Shown piece by piece: positions 14,273 to 22,581 of a stretch of 39,534 nt of DNA (the stretch's first letter is position 1; every line of letters begins with the position of its first letter). Location of the stretch: contig JBMOLL010000115.1 of the NCBI GenBank assembly GCA_049325415.1, positions 1 to 39,534 of the forward strand. The letters run 5' to 3'. The translations under genes and the position numbers were made by a program. The DNA comes from JBMOLL01 sp049325415 (GTDB taxonomy: Bacteria > Bacteroidota > Bacteroidia > Bacteroidales > GCA-2748055). The notes below the pieces were generated by a model that was not told the origin of the DNA, searched no databases, and was given only the letters and a program-made list of their open reading frames with translations.

Positions 14273-16138
14273 CTAAATTCCCGGATAACCTGCCGATTGC
14301 TGGATGTTCCCGTTTCTTTCAAGCTCGAGTTGCGGGATGGGCTGAACGTACGATTCGTCTCCCTTCCACGTGATGTCGCCGTGACGGGTCTCCCTGTAAT
14401 AAGCGGCTTCTGCCGGCCCAATCTTCCATCTTCTTATATCCCACCACCACTGGCCTTCGGCGAACAGTTCGGCCCAGCGCTCGTACTTCAGCACATCGAA
14501 AGCCAGCGGATCATCTTCATCGTAAGCCCGGGTGCGGTCGCTCAGACTGACATAATCGTAGGGGCAGGGCGAATCGGAGGGATAGCCATAGGCCCGCCGG
14601 TGCACCTTATTGATGTATTCCAGGGCAAGGGAGGGGTTGTCCTCACTCACCAGTTCGGCATACAGCAGATAGATATCGGCCAGACGTACAATGGGATAGT
14701 TCGCATCGCCGCTCTGGTTCCGGCCCCAGGGCTCAGGTCCCATTTCCACACCGCGGATATTGGTGAATTTCCGGTGCTGCCAGGTGAGCAGATCGGGACG
14801 GTTGTTCACCTCGAGCGAACGGTCGTAATAGGTGGTATCGCCTTTTTCGTTGATAAATACATCGACATAGGGTTGCCCGGCACATAGCATCAGACGCGGG
14901 TCAACCAGATCCTTGTTGGTCTTCAGAGCCATGCACTCACTCCGGTAATCGGGGTCCTGGGTGCGGTAGGGATAATTATGGATGGATCGGGGCTGCGAGG
15001 AAACAAAAGCCTCGTTCAGTGTCCTCCTCGGAACGGTATCTCCCCCGACACCGGCGAAACCGAAGCGCCGGATATTGGCATCATGGATGAAATTGTTTCC
15101 CCACTCGCTGCTTTTGGTCGATGTGATCACATCGTACTGTTTGGTCAGTGGATCGACTGCCCCTTCCACGCTGGCCCTGAAGCGGATATCAAGGTCCATG
15201 TACCAGGGGGCCATCACCATGGGCATTCCGCTTCCGGTGGTATAGCCTTCCCATGGGCCATTCTGGTTCCAGTTGGTCGTCATGCAAAGCTCATAGAGCG
15301 ATTCGGAGTTGAATTCATTATCGGCATTCCCGTAGAACATGTCGGCGTAAATGTCTGAGCTTACCAGTTCTTTGCCGCTGCTGCTGATGATCTCTTCCAT
15401 CAGGGTTTTTACTTTGGCTTTGTTTTCCGGGAAGATATAAAGGGATTGCATGTAAACCTTTGCCAGCAGCCCTTTTGCTGCCCATTCGGAGGCCCGGTAC
15501 GGATCGTTGTGGCCCGTAAGGAGCGGGACAGCCGTTTCCAGGTCGTTGATCACAAATGCCCAGGTGTCGGTGACCGTGGCTCTGGCTCTTTTCATTCCCT
15601 CCAGGTCGGTAGCCACTTTGTCGAATAAAGGAAAGCCCCAGCCATCAGGATCGGTTTCGAAAAAGATCTGGCCGTGCCAGTAAGCCAGCGCCCGGTTGAA
15701 GAGAGCCTGACCAAGCATGTAGTCGAGCTCATCCTGTTCGCCGGCAGTGGAATAGTTTTCCCTGTAGGAAGAAATGGCTTCTGCAGCCGTTGTCGACAGA
15801 TTGGCCCATTTGCAGATATCCACGTACATCTGGGTGGTATAGCGGCTGTCGATATCGGTATAGTTGTCCATGCTCGTACCCCGCTCGTCGTAGGAACCGT
15901 AGGTGTTGGTGGTGTGGTCGTACAGGTAAATCCCCATGGGAAACCAGTAAAAGGCATACATCCCGATACCGTAGGGCCCGGCGTAGGAGGAGGTCAGGAC
16001 CAGGTCGACCTGTTCCAGCGTAGCGGGGAAATTATCGGTCGACAGGGTCTGCGGGTTGGAGATGTCGAAGAAATCGGTACAGCCCTTCAGCGACAGGATC
16101 AGGAGGATGATAAGCGCGGTTTTTATTGCATTTTTCAT
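14273..16138 (-). CDS. susD: SusD/RagB-family outer-membrane glycan-binding lipoprotein
   Basis: The 621-residue precursor has lipobox LKGC near residue 20. It shows the SusD pattern: DFFDISNPQTLSTDNFPATLEQVDLVLTSSY, an early TPR-like helical region, ADIYLLYAELVSEDNPSLALEYINKVHRRAYG, and near the end the conserved YERWAELFAEGQWWWDIRRWKIGP. SusD proteins cap the SusC transporter and deliver glycans to it. The gene starts 29 bp after susC ends, so the pair is co-transcribed. A GC-rich inverted repeat in the 125-bp gap before GH97 could tune relative expression. The cognate glycan cannot be read from SusD alone; the context suggests alpha-glucan. Confidence 0.92.
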   Translation of the reverse strand: MKNAIKTALIILLILSLKGCTDFFDISNPQTLSTDNFPATLEQVDLVLTSSYAGPYGIGMYAFYWFPMGIYLYDHTTNTYGSYDERGTSMDNYTDIDSRYTTQMYVDICKWANLSTTAAEAISSYRENYSTAGEQDELDYMLGQALFNRALAYWHGQIFFETDPDGWGFPLFDKVATDLEGMKRARATVTDTWAFVINDLETAVPLLTGHNDPYRASEWAAKGLLAKVYMQSLYIFPENKAKVKTLMEEIISSSGKELVSSDIYADMFYGNADNEFNSESLYELCMTTNWNQNGPWEGYTTGSGMPMVMAPWYMDLDIRFRASVEGAVDPLTKQYDVITSTKSSEWGNNFIHDANIRRFGFAGVGGDTVPRRTLNEAFVSSQPRSIHNYPYRTQDPDYRSECMALKTNKDLVDPRLMLCAGQPYVDVFINEKGDTTYYDRSLEVNNRPDLLTWQHRKFTNIRGVEMGPEPWGRNQSGDANYPIVRLADIYLLYAELVSEDNPSLALEYINKVHRRAYGYPSDSPCPYDYVSLSDRTRAYDEDDPLAFDVLKYERWAELFAEGQWWWDIRRWKIGPAEAAYYRETRHGDITWKGDESYVQPIPQLELERNGNIQQSAGYPGI

Positions 16139-16167
16139 GATGCAGTATTTTTCACAATCTGTTTATA

Positions 16168-19100
16168 CTATAACGTCAGGTCGATACCCAGTGACACCAG
16201 TCTCGAGGGCAGGTAGCGGTTCTGGTGGTCGATGCCCCGCATCAGGACCCGGCCCCCGATCTCCGGATCGATGCCGGAATAGTTGGTGAGGGTAAACACG
16301 TTCTGCACACTGAGGAACAGTCTCACGGTCTGTACTCCTGCTTTCTGACTAAAACTTGCCGGCAGCGAATAGCCCAGCGAGAGGTTTTTCAGTTTCAGGT
16401 AATCGCCCCTTTCTACCAGGTAGGCCGAAACGGTGGAGTAGTTCCGGTTGGCAGCCCCGTCGGCTATGAACGAACCGTTGGTATCCACAAAACCGACACG
16501 TGGCAGATCAGTCACCGTGGTGTTGCCTTCCCCGAAGCAGGAGGTATTGAAGATCTCCGCCGTGGTGTTGTCGGAACTGAACATCTGGGTATAGGGCTTC
16601 ACGAGGTTCATGATCTCAAAGCCGAAGGCCCCCTGGAAAACGGCATTAAGGCTGAAGCCCCGGTATTCCAGGTTCAGGTTCATACCCAGGGTCATTTTTG
16701 GCCAGGGATTTCCGATGATCTGACGCGATGCGGCTGTCACCCTGCCCTGACCGTTGTCGTCGAAGATCAGGTCGCCGATGCCTGTCTGCTTCGCCTGGTA
16801 ATAGATCCCGATCGGCTGGCCGTCGGCATTCAGCGGCTGACCGCTTACCGGGTCGAAGCTCGTATGGTCGGGATTCTGCTCTTTCCAGGCTTCGAGAGCG
16901 TTGCGGTTGTACTCGTCGACCTGATCCTGGTTCTGGAAGATGCCAAGGACCTCATATCCGTAGAACATGCTCATGGGGTAGCCATCCTGGGTGCGGGTAA
17001 GCAGGCTCCAGGCATTGTTCAGTCCCTCATCGATCGGGTTGGCACCCGGTGCATCCCCGACCTGTTTGACCAGGTTGGAATTGAACGACAGATTTGTGCT
17101 GAGGCTGTAGAACAGCTCATTTTTTTTATTCTTCCACAGCAGGGAGATCTCGTGGCCCTGGTTTTGTACCAGGCCGGCATTGAAATATACGGGAACCGTA
17201 TTGGCAGGATCGTCGCTGCTGAAATAATAACTCATCCCGGCTGAAAGCGGCAGGTCGCCACGATATAGCATGTCGCGGGTAAGGCGGTTATAATAGTCGT
17301 AGGAGAAGGTCAGACGGTTTTTAAAGAAATTCAGGTCAAGACCCATATCGACCTGTTCGATCTCTTCCCATTTCAGGTTCCCGTTCCCGAAAATCGCCAG
17401 CCAGTACCCGGCCTGCTGGGTGGAGGTCCCGTCGAAGGAATGACTGATCCCCGTGCCCGACCAGGTGGAGGCATACATGTACTGGGGAACACTGGCATCA
17501 TTCCCGAGCAGACCCCAGCTGGCACGGATCTTTGCATTGTCCATCCAGTTACCGGTAAGTTCTTTCATGAAATCCTCTTCGCCGATCTTCCAGCCGGCAT
17601 TTACCGAGGGGAAATATCCCCAGCGGTTTTTCCCTACGAAGCGGTCGGAGGCATCGGCGCGGAAATTGGCAGTGAGCAGGTATTTTTCAAGATAACTGTA
17701 ATTGAGCCGGCCGAAAAACGAACCCCGGCGCTCTGCCGGAAGGAAGTCGGAGGCATCCTTGGTCGGACCCGCCGACGACAAGGCGATGGATTGAGCAACC
17801 GGGATCGAGAATTCGTAGGCCGTGACACTCAGACTGTAACCGTCGAGCTTCCAGAACTCGGTTCCGGCCATGGCTTTCAGGCTGTGGTTATCGAATTTCT
17901 TTTCCCAGGTCAGAACCGAGTTGAACATCAGGTTCTGTGTTGTACCGGAGTAAGCTTCAAGCCGCTGCGGGCTTACCTGCACCGGACCGAAGTCGCGGTA
18001 CTCGGTAAAAGTATTCTTCGAATAAGCGGAAAATTCACCCGAACCGGTGATCCGCAGATCAAGTCCCCTGAAGAAATTAATATTCAGGTAAGCCTGTGCA
18101 TTCAGCACGTAGTTATTGTCATTGAATACGTGAAAGGCATCTTCAAGCGCGGCAAAATTGGGTCCGCTGCCTGCCTTGTCGTTGGTGGGGGCAAAGTCGC
18201 CATTGTCGTCATAAACAGGGGATACGGGTACCGTCCTGAAGGGAATGGTATGGTTGTAAATGGATGAGGAGGTAGCGGGATTCGTCTTCACTGAACTCCC
18301 GTAGATTGATTCACCGATGGTGAGGTGCCGGTTGAATTTGTGCTCAATGTTATTTCGGAAAGAGAAGCGATCGGCACGGGTATCCAGGTAAACCCCTTTT
18401 TCCCCCAGGTATCCCGCTGAGAGAAAGAACGAACTGGCTTCTGTTTTGGATGCAATGGAAAAATTATATTCCTGTTCAATGCCCGTGCCGAACATAACGT
18501 CCATCCAGTCGGTGTCGGGCAGATCGGCCAGGCTCGTGGCACCCAGTACATCCAGGGTATTGCCTGTTCCAAAGGCATCGCGGGCTCTGATCCAGTCTTC
18601 CGTATTCAGTAACTGGATGTCGGTGGTGATATTCCGGAAACCGAAGCGGCTGCTGGCGTTGATCGTTGATTTTTCTCCTTCCCGGCCGCGCAGTGTGGTT
18701 ATGAGGATTACACCGCCAGCTGCCCTTGATCCGTAAATGGCAGCCGAACCGGCATCCTTCAGGATCTCGATGGAGGCAACATCGTGCATATTGAACCTGA
18801 AACCTGCATCCTGCGGCACCCCGTCGACCACATACAGAGGCGACATGCCGTTCAGCGATCCGGCTCCGCGGATAATGATGTCGGCCTGACTGCCCGGCAT
18901 TCCGTCACTTTTGGTAACCATGACACCGGCAGCAAGACCGCTGAGGGATTCGGCCAGGCTCTTGGAAGAAAAATCCTTCATGTCTTCCGCACTCACAGAG
19001 GAAATGGAACCCGTCAGATCGGAACGTTTCTGGGTCCCGTATCCGACAACCACCACTTCGTCGAGTGCCTGCAGATCCTCCGTCAAAACGACGTTGTATA

Positions 19101-19392
19101 CATTTTTTTCTTCCGTAACCGTTTCTTCATAAGGCTTATAGCCCACATAGGAAACGCGCAGCAGACTTCCGGCCGGGGCCGTAAGCCTGAACTGACCATC
19201 CTGTCCGGAAATTGTTCCGCCAAGCAGTTCCCCCGAAAAGGTAACGGAAACCGTCGCTCCGATAATCAGTTGATTTTTATCATCGGTGACACTTCCCGTG
19301 ATAACTTTACTTTGCTGGGCAAGTCCTGATGCTCCGGATAGAAGGAAAAGCACGATGCAGGAGGCAAATACGGGTAATTTCAGGTTTTTCAT
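16168..19392 (-). CDS. susC: SusC/RagA-family TonB-dependent glycan transporter
   Basis: This 1074-residue outer-membrane protein has a signal peptide (about 1-25). A carboxypeptidase-regulatory-like domain follows (VITGSVTDDKNQLIIGATVSV to about 105). Next is the SusC signature and TonB-box region LDEVVVVGYGTQKRSDLTGSIS, then the plug domain with ILKDAGSAAIYGSRAAGGVILITT. A 22-strand barrel ends in RLVSLGIDLTL. It imports oligosaccharides with energy from TonB-ExbBD, partnered by the SusD protein immediately downstream. A hairpin lies in the 91-bp gap between it and the preceding gene. The length is normal for the family. Confidence 0.95.
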   Translation of the reverse strand: MKNLKLPVFASCIVLFLLSGASGLAQQSKVITGSVTDDKNQLIIGATVSVTFSGELLGGTISGQDGQFRLTAPAGSLLRVSYVGYKPYEETVTEEKNVYNVVLTEDLQALDEVVVVGYGTQKRSDLTGSISSVSAEDMKDFSSKSLAESLSGLAAGVMVTKSDGMPGSQADIIIRGAGSLNGMSPLYVVDGVPQDAGFRFNMHDVASIEILKDAGSAAIYGSRAAGGVILITTLRGREGEKSTINASSRFGFRNITTDIQLLNTEDWIRARDAFGTGNTLDVLGATSLADLPDTDWMDVMFGTGIEQEYNFSIASKTEASSFFLSAGYLGEKGVYLDTRADRFSFRNNIEHKFNRHLTIGESIYGSSVKTNPATSSSIYNHTIPFRTVPVSPVYDDNGDFAPTNDKAGSGPNFAALEDAFHVFNDNNYVLNAQAYLNINFFRGLDLRITGSGEFSAYSKNTFTEYRDFGPVQVSPQRLEAYSGTTQNLMFNSVLTWEKKFDNHSLKAMAGTEFWKLDGYSLSVTAYEFSIPVAQSIALSSAGPTKDASDFLPAERRGSFFGRLNYSYLEKYLLTANFRADASDRFVGKNRWGYFPSVNAGWKIGEEDFMKELTGNWMDNAKIRASWGLLGNDASVPQYMYASTWSGTGISHSFDGTSTQQAGYWLAIFGNGNLKWEEIEQVDMGLDLNFFKNRLTFSYDYYNRLTRDMLYRGDLPLSAGMSYYFSSDDPANTVPVYFNAGLVQNQGHEISLLWKNKKNELFYSLSTNLSFNSNLVKQVGDAPGANPIDEGLNNAWSLLTRTQDGYPMSMFYGYEVLGIFQNQDQVDEYNRNALEAWKEQNPDHTSFDPVSGQPLNADGQPIGIYYQAKQTGIGDLIFDDNGQGRVTAASRQIIGNPWPKMTLGMNLNLEYRGFSLNAVFQGAFGFEIMNLVKPYTQMFSSDNTTAEIFNTSCFGEGNTTVTDLPRVGFVDTNGSFIADGAANRNYSTVSAYLVERGDYLKLKNLSLGYSLPASFSQKAGVQTVRLFLSVQNVFTLTNYSGIDPEIGGRVLMRGIDHQNRYLPSRLVSLGIDLTL

Positions 19393-19434
19393 AGAATTGT
19401 TTGAGTTGGCAGTTCCCTGCAGTTAAACAGGAAA

Positions 19435-19464
19435 GAAAAGCGAAGTACATTAACTCCGCTTTTC
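19435..19464 (-). promoter_or_regulatory. Hairpin between the first PUL gene and susC
   Basis: On the minus strand GAAAAGCG (19464-19457) pairs with CGCTTTTC (19442-19435) around a 14-nt loop, followed by TTTCCTGTTT. It may be a leaky terminator or an mRNA processing site that sets susC levels below those of the upstream gene. The T-tract is short, so full termination is not expected. Confidence 0.45.
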
Positions 19465-19483
19465 CGAAAATACAAAAGGCAAC

Positions 19484-20311
19484 TTAGTATTCCCTGATCT
19501 TGAACTTTTTAACGGCTTCTGAAGTTCCGTCGGCTTTGATCATCTTATCGATGTAGAGTCCGTAGCGAGGCTCCTCACGAAGCTGTTTGCCAAGGATGTC
19601 ATAGTATTCATGTCCGATCACTGTTGCATCTTCGACGATGACATCATTGACGCCAATGGCCTGCGGGCAGGGAAGGGTATATCCTTTCTCAGCAGTGTTA
19701 TTGGAGAAGAAAAGACCGCCCTCGTAATCATCGCTCCAGAATTCGGCAGAGGTTTTGGTTCCGGTATAGGGAAGGGTTCTGAAGATGGCACCTGTACCCG
19801 GGTCAATGGATGTTCCGCCGGGGATCTCGGCAGGCCACATCCACCATCCGGCACCCGGATTGTCGGCTGTGAATTCAAAACCGAACACCTGACCGTAAAT
19901 GTAAACTACGGAGTCAATTCCTGTAGCATATTCAGTATTCATCGTGCTGGCCATCTGAATGATGTTCCAGGTAGCACCGAAGATGTTCTCATCAATCTGC
20001 TTCAGTCGGTTGGTACCGCCACTGACATCTCCGTAATTGGTCCATTTGTTGATTGCCAGGGCACGCGTTGCACCTGCAGCGGTGGGCGTTTCCTTCAGCC
20101 AGGCTTCCCAGGGGGTGCCGGTAACATCCACGGCAAAAGTAAAGGTCTCGTCGGCTTCCATATCATTTGAAGCGGCAAAGGCTCCTGTACCACAATCCCA
20201 CTTAACGATGTAATATCCGTCGGCATCCTTCGGATTATTGAGGGTTTGTGCGCTCGCAGCCATCACAAACGTTAAGAAAGAGATCATAAGCAAAAAGGTA
20301 GTTTTTTTCAT
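19484..20311 (-). CDS. Secreted protein of unknown function, first gene of the PUL operon
   Basis: The 275-residue precursor has a clear Sec signal (MKKTTFLLMISFLTFVMAASAQ). The mature part is rich in beta-strand and aromatic residues (YYIVKWDCGTGAF, WEAWLKETP, GAGWWMWPAEIPGG, FWSDDYEGGLFFSNN). The end, EYYDILGKQLREEPRYGLYIDK, resembles the terminal sorting-like domains of secreted Bacteroidota proteins. I do not recognise the family. The exposed Trp clusters and its place directly before susC suggest a surface or periplasmic glycan-binding protein with a role like SusE/F, but usually those genes follow susD and are lipoproteins. An enzyme cannot be excluded. A good promoter box lies just upstream. 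Confidence 0.7.
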   Translation of the reverse strand: MKKTTFLLMISFLTFVMAASAQTLNNPKDADGYYIVKWDCGTGAFAASNDMEADETFTFAVDVTGTPWEAWLKETPTAAGATRALAINKWTNYGDVSGGTNRLKQIDENIFGATWNIIQMASTMNTEYATGIDSVVYIYGQVFGFEFTADNPGAGWWMWPAEIPGGTSIDPGTGAIFRTLPYTGTKTSAEFWSDDYEGGLFFSNNTAEKGYTLPCPQAIGVNDVIVEDATVIGHEYYDILGKQLREEPRYGLYIDKMIKADGTSEAVKKFKIREY

Positions 20312-20339
20312 GGTGACATTTTTTAGTTAAACACTGAAA

Positions 20340-20347
20340 CAAATGTA
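20340..20347 (-). promoter_or_regulatory. Candidate promoter (-7 box) of the PUL operon
   Basis: On the minus strand TACATTTG matches TAnnTTTG exactly, 28 bases before the ATG at 20311. This gives a leader of about 22 nt, typical for Bacteroidota. A TTGG at the approximate -33 position lies slightly closer than the usual spacing. It would drive the secreted protein, susC, susD and GH97 genes. The 266-bp divergent region (20312-20577) presumably holds regulator sites for both directions. Confidence 0.45.
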
Positions 20348-20577
20348 AGCCCTGAGCCAAACCAATCGGGGAAAACAGCGGAAAATATAGACGCATAATT
20401 TATGTAAAATACAATAAATCAAGGATATAAAGTTTTACCACCATTAAAAAATATAGAAAAAAAACGCCCTGATTGGCCCATATTGACCCCTTAAACGGCC
20501 TTTCCGGACAGGCCCGGTTTAGATATTTCGAAATCTCTTCGTAGTTTCACCTCAGATAACGGAAAAGCTGACATCCC

Positions 20578-22554
20578 ATGAAACTGAAAAATCTATTATT
20601 TCCATTGTATTTAATGGTATGCACGGCCGGTTTAAGCGCCCAGCAGGTAACTTTTCCCGACGACATTGTGGAAAGAGGGTATTTCGACCGTCCATACCTG
20701 CGCTATGAGGCTGAACCCGGAAAATGCAGTACCGATGGCAGCTTCCTGGAGCCTTCGTATGATCAGCGCCTGCTCCAGAGTGAGGCCAGCAACCAGGCTG
20801 CTGTGCAGCTTACCGGGCATTATTCCTATGTGGAATGGACCTGTGCAGAAAGTGCCGATGGAATGACGATCCGTTTCTCGCTTCCCGACAGTCCGGAAGG
20901 CACCGGCACCACGGGTAGCCTGTTCTTATACGTCGATGGGGTGCCCATGCAGGGTTTTACCCTTTCCTCTTACTGGGCCTGGCAGTATATCCTGAAGTCG
21001 GGAAGCAAGTATCCCGACAATATCCCCGATGAAAACACAAAGTTTCCGAGGATGCGTTTCGATGAAATGCATATCCGGCTCGACAGTGAGATCCCTGCTG
21101 GCTCCACTTTCCGCCTGGTAAAATTCGACAGCAACACGGTGCCCTATACCATCGATTTCGTGGAACTTGAGAAGGTACCGGCAGCAGTGACCTTCGACGA
21201 TCTCAGCGATGAGAACAAGGTGCTTTATACTCCGGAGGCTGGTAAACTCCAGTATTTCATCGCCCAGAACGGCGGAAAGACGATTTTTCTCCCCGAAGGG
21301 CGTTACGAAGTCGACGGGCGCATAGCCATGAACACCGGTGGTACCCGGCTGATCGGGGCGGGAATGTGGTATACCGAGATCTATTTCAACGCTTCTTCCG
21401 ATGATAAAAGCACCTATAATAAACGAGGTATTGAAGCCTACGGCAGCAATATCACCCTCGAGGGTTTCAGTCTGATTACGATCAATAATAAGCGGTATTA
21501 CAACAACGACCCGGCCTACCAGGTGGGCAAGGGCCTTATGGGCAGTTTTGGTTCGAACTCGCTTATCAGGAACCTGTGGGTAGAACATTTCGAGTGCGGG
21601 GGATGGATCGAAAATGCCGATCATCTGAGCATTCAGCATTGCCGTTTCAGGAACAACTACGCCGACGGGATGAACCTGTCCTATGCCTGCAGGAATTCCG
21701 TGGTGGAGCATTGCAGCTACCGTAACAACGGCGACGACGATATGGCCTCCTGGTCCCGGTCGGATGGCCTGTGCATTGCGAACGTTTACAGCTACAGCAC
21801 CAGTGAAAACAACTGGCGTGCCTCGGCACTGGGTTTTTTCGGTGGAAAGCAGAACAAAGCACATCATATTGTAATCATCGACCCGATGGAAGCCGGATTC
21901 AGGGTGACCTGCGATTTCCCGGGGATGGCCTTCAGCAGTGAGGGGTATACCGAGTTTCTCGACATTTCGGTATACCGGGGTGGCGTTGCCTCGGGTACCG
22001 TGGGGATCTCGGGCGACCTCTGGGGAAACCAGCAGGGTGCGCTCCATCTTTTCAGCTCTAGCCAGTACGACATGACCAATATCTACATTCACGACATTGA
22101 TCTGATCGATTCGAAAAACGATGCCATTTTCATCGGCAGCAGTTCCTACACGGTAAAGAACCTGATCCTTAAAAACATTAACATCACCGGAACCGGTCGC
22201 TATGGCACGTACTATTACAATACCAGGGGATACGGTTCGTATTGCGCGCTCAGTTATGAGAATACAGGTACTGCGGCAACGAATAACCTGCCTTCAGCCT
22301 TTGCATTCACCGAAAACTGCACTCCGCTCTCCCTTCTGCCGCAAAAAGCGCAGGAGATAAGGATGACCAGTATCGACGGAGATCTTTATATTTCTGGCAC
22401 CGGGAACAGGGATGTTTCGGTGTACGACCTCTGCGGTAAGAGGGTCTTCCAGTCCCCTGTGAATACGGAACCGCTGATCGTACGTCAGCTGAATGCCGGC
22501 ATTTATATTGTCAGATGGGGAGAAAACCAGGCGGCCAGGGTGTTTGTAAACTGA
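20578..22554 (+). CDS. T9SS-exported beta-helix glycosidase, GH87-like (alpha-1,3-glucanase/mycodextranase type)
   Basis: The 658-residue precursor has a signal peptide (about 1-22). An N-terminal beta-sandwich beginning YLRYEAEPGKC resembles CBM6/35 modules. A right-handed parallel beta-helix follows, starting FLPEGRYEVDGRIAMNTGG and TRLIGAGMWYTEI. The C-terminal 60 residues (VSVYDLCGKRVFQS...LNAGIYIVRW) are a type A T9SS sorting domain, so it is secreted across or onto the outer membrane. In the helix Asp363 (YADGMNL), Asp387 and Asp388 (NGDDDMASW) have the 24 and 25 residue spacing that I recall for the GH87 catalytic Asp residues (1045, 1069, 1070 of Agl-FH1). It would cut alpha-1,3-glucan or nigeran. 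The alternative is another beta-helix family such as a Pectate_lyase_3-like protein. It is divergent from the SusCD operon. Confidence 0.75.
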   Translation: MKLKNLLFPLYLMVCTAGLSAQQVTFPDDIVERGYFDRPYLRYEAEPGKCSTDGSFLEPSYDQRLLQSEASNQAAVQLTGHYSYVEWTCAESADGMTIRFSLPDSPEGTGTTGSLFLYVDGVPMQGFTLSSYWAWQYILKSGSKYPDNIPDENTKFPRMRFDEMHIRLDSEIPAGSTFRLVKFDSNTVPYTIDFVELEKVPAAVTFDDLSDENKVLYTPEAGKLQYFIAQNGGKTIFLPEGRYEVDGRIAMNTGGTRLIGAGMWYTEIYFNASSDDKSTYNKRGIEAYGSNITLEGFSLITINNKRYYNNDPAYQVGKGLMGSFGSNSLIRNLWVEHFECGGWIENADHLSIQHCRFRNNYADGMNLSYACRNSVVEHCSYRNNGDDDMASWSRSDGLCIANVYSYSTSENNWRASALGFFGGKQNKAHHIVIIDPMEAGFRVTCDFPGMAFSSEGYTEFLDISVYRGGVASGTVGISGDLWGNQQGALHLFSSSQYDMTNIYIHDIDLIDSKNDAIFIGSSSYTVKNLILKNINITGTGRYGTYYYNTRGYGSYCALSYENTGTAATNNLPSAFAFTENCTPLSLLPQKAQEIRMTSIDGDLYISGTGNRDVSVYDLCGKRVFQSPVNTEPLIVRQLNAGIYIVRWGENQAARVFVN

Positions 22555-22581
22555 ATTTAAGTTTTTGCTGTCGTCCGGCTG

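Noticed and set aside
16225..17244. 339-codon frame antisense to susC
   Set aside because: SusC coding evidence is overwhelming; the other strand is open only through codon bias.
20926..22092. 388-codon open frame antisense to the GH87-like gene
   Set aside because: The plus-strand gene has signal peptide, beta-helix and T9SS tail; the antisense frame shows no protein features and is a composition shadow.
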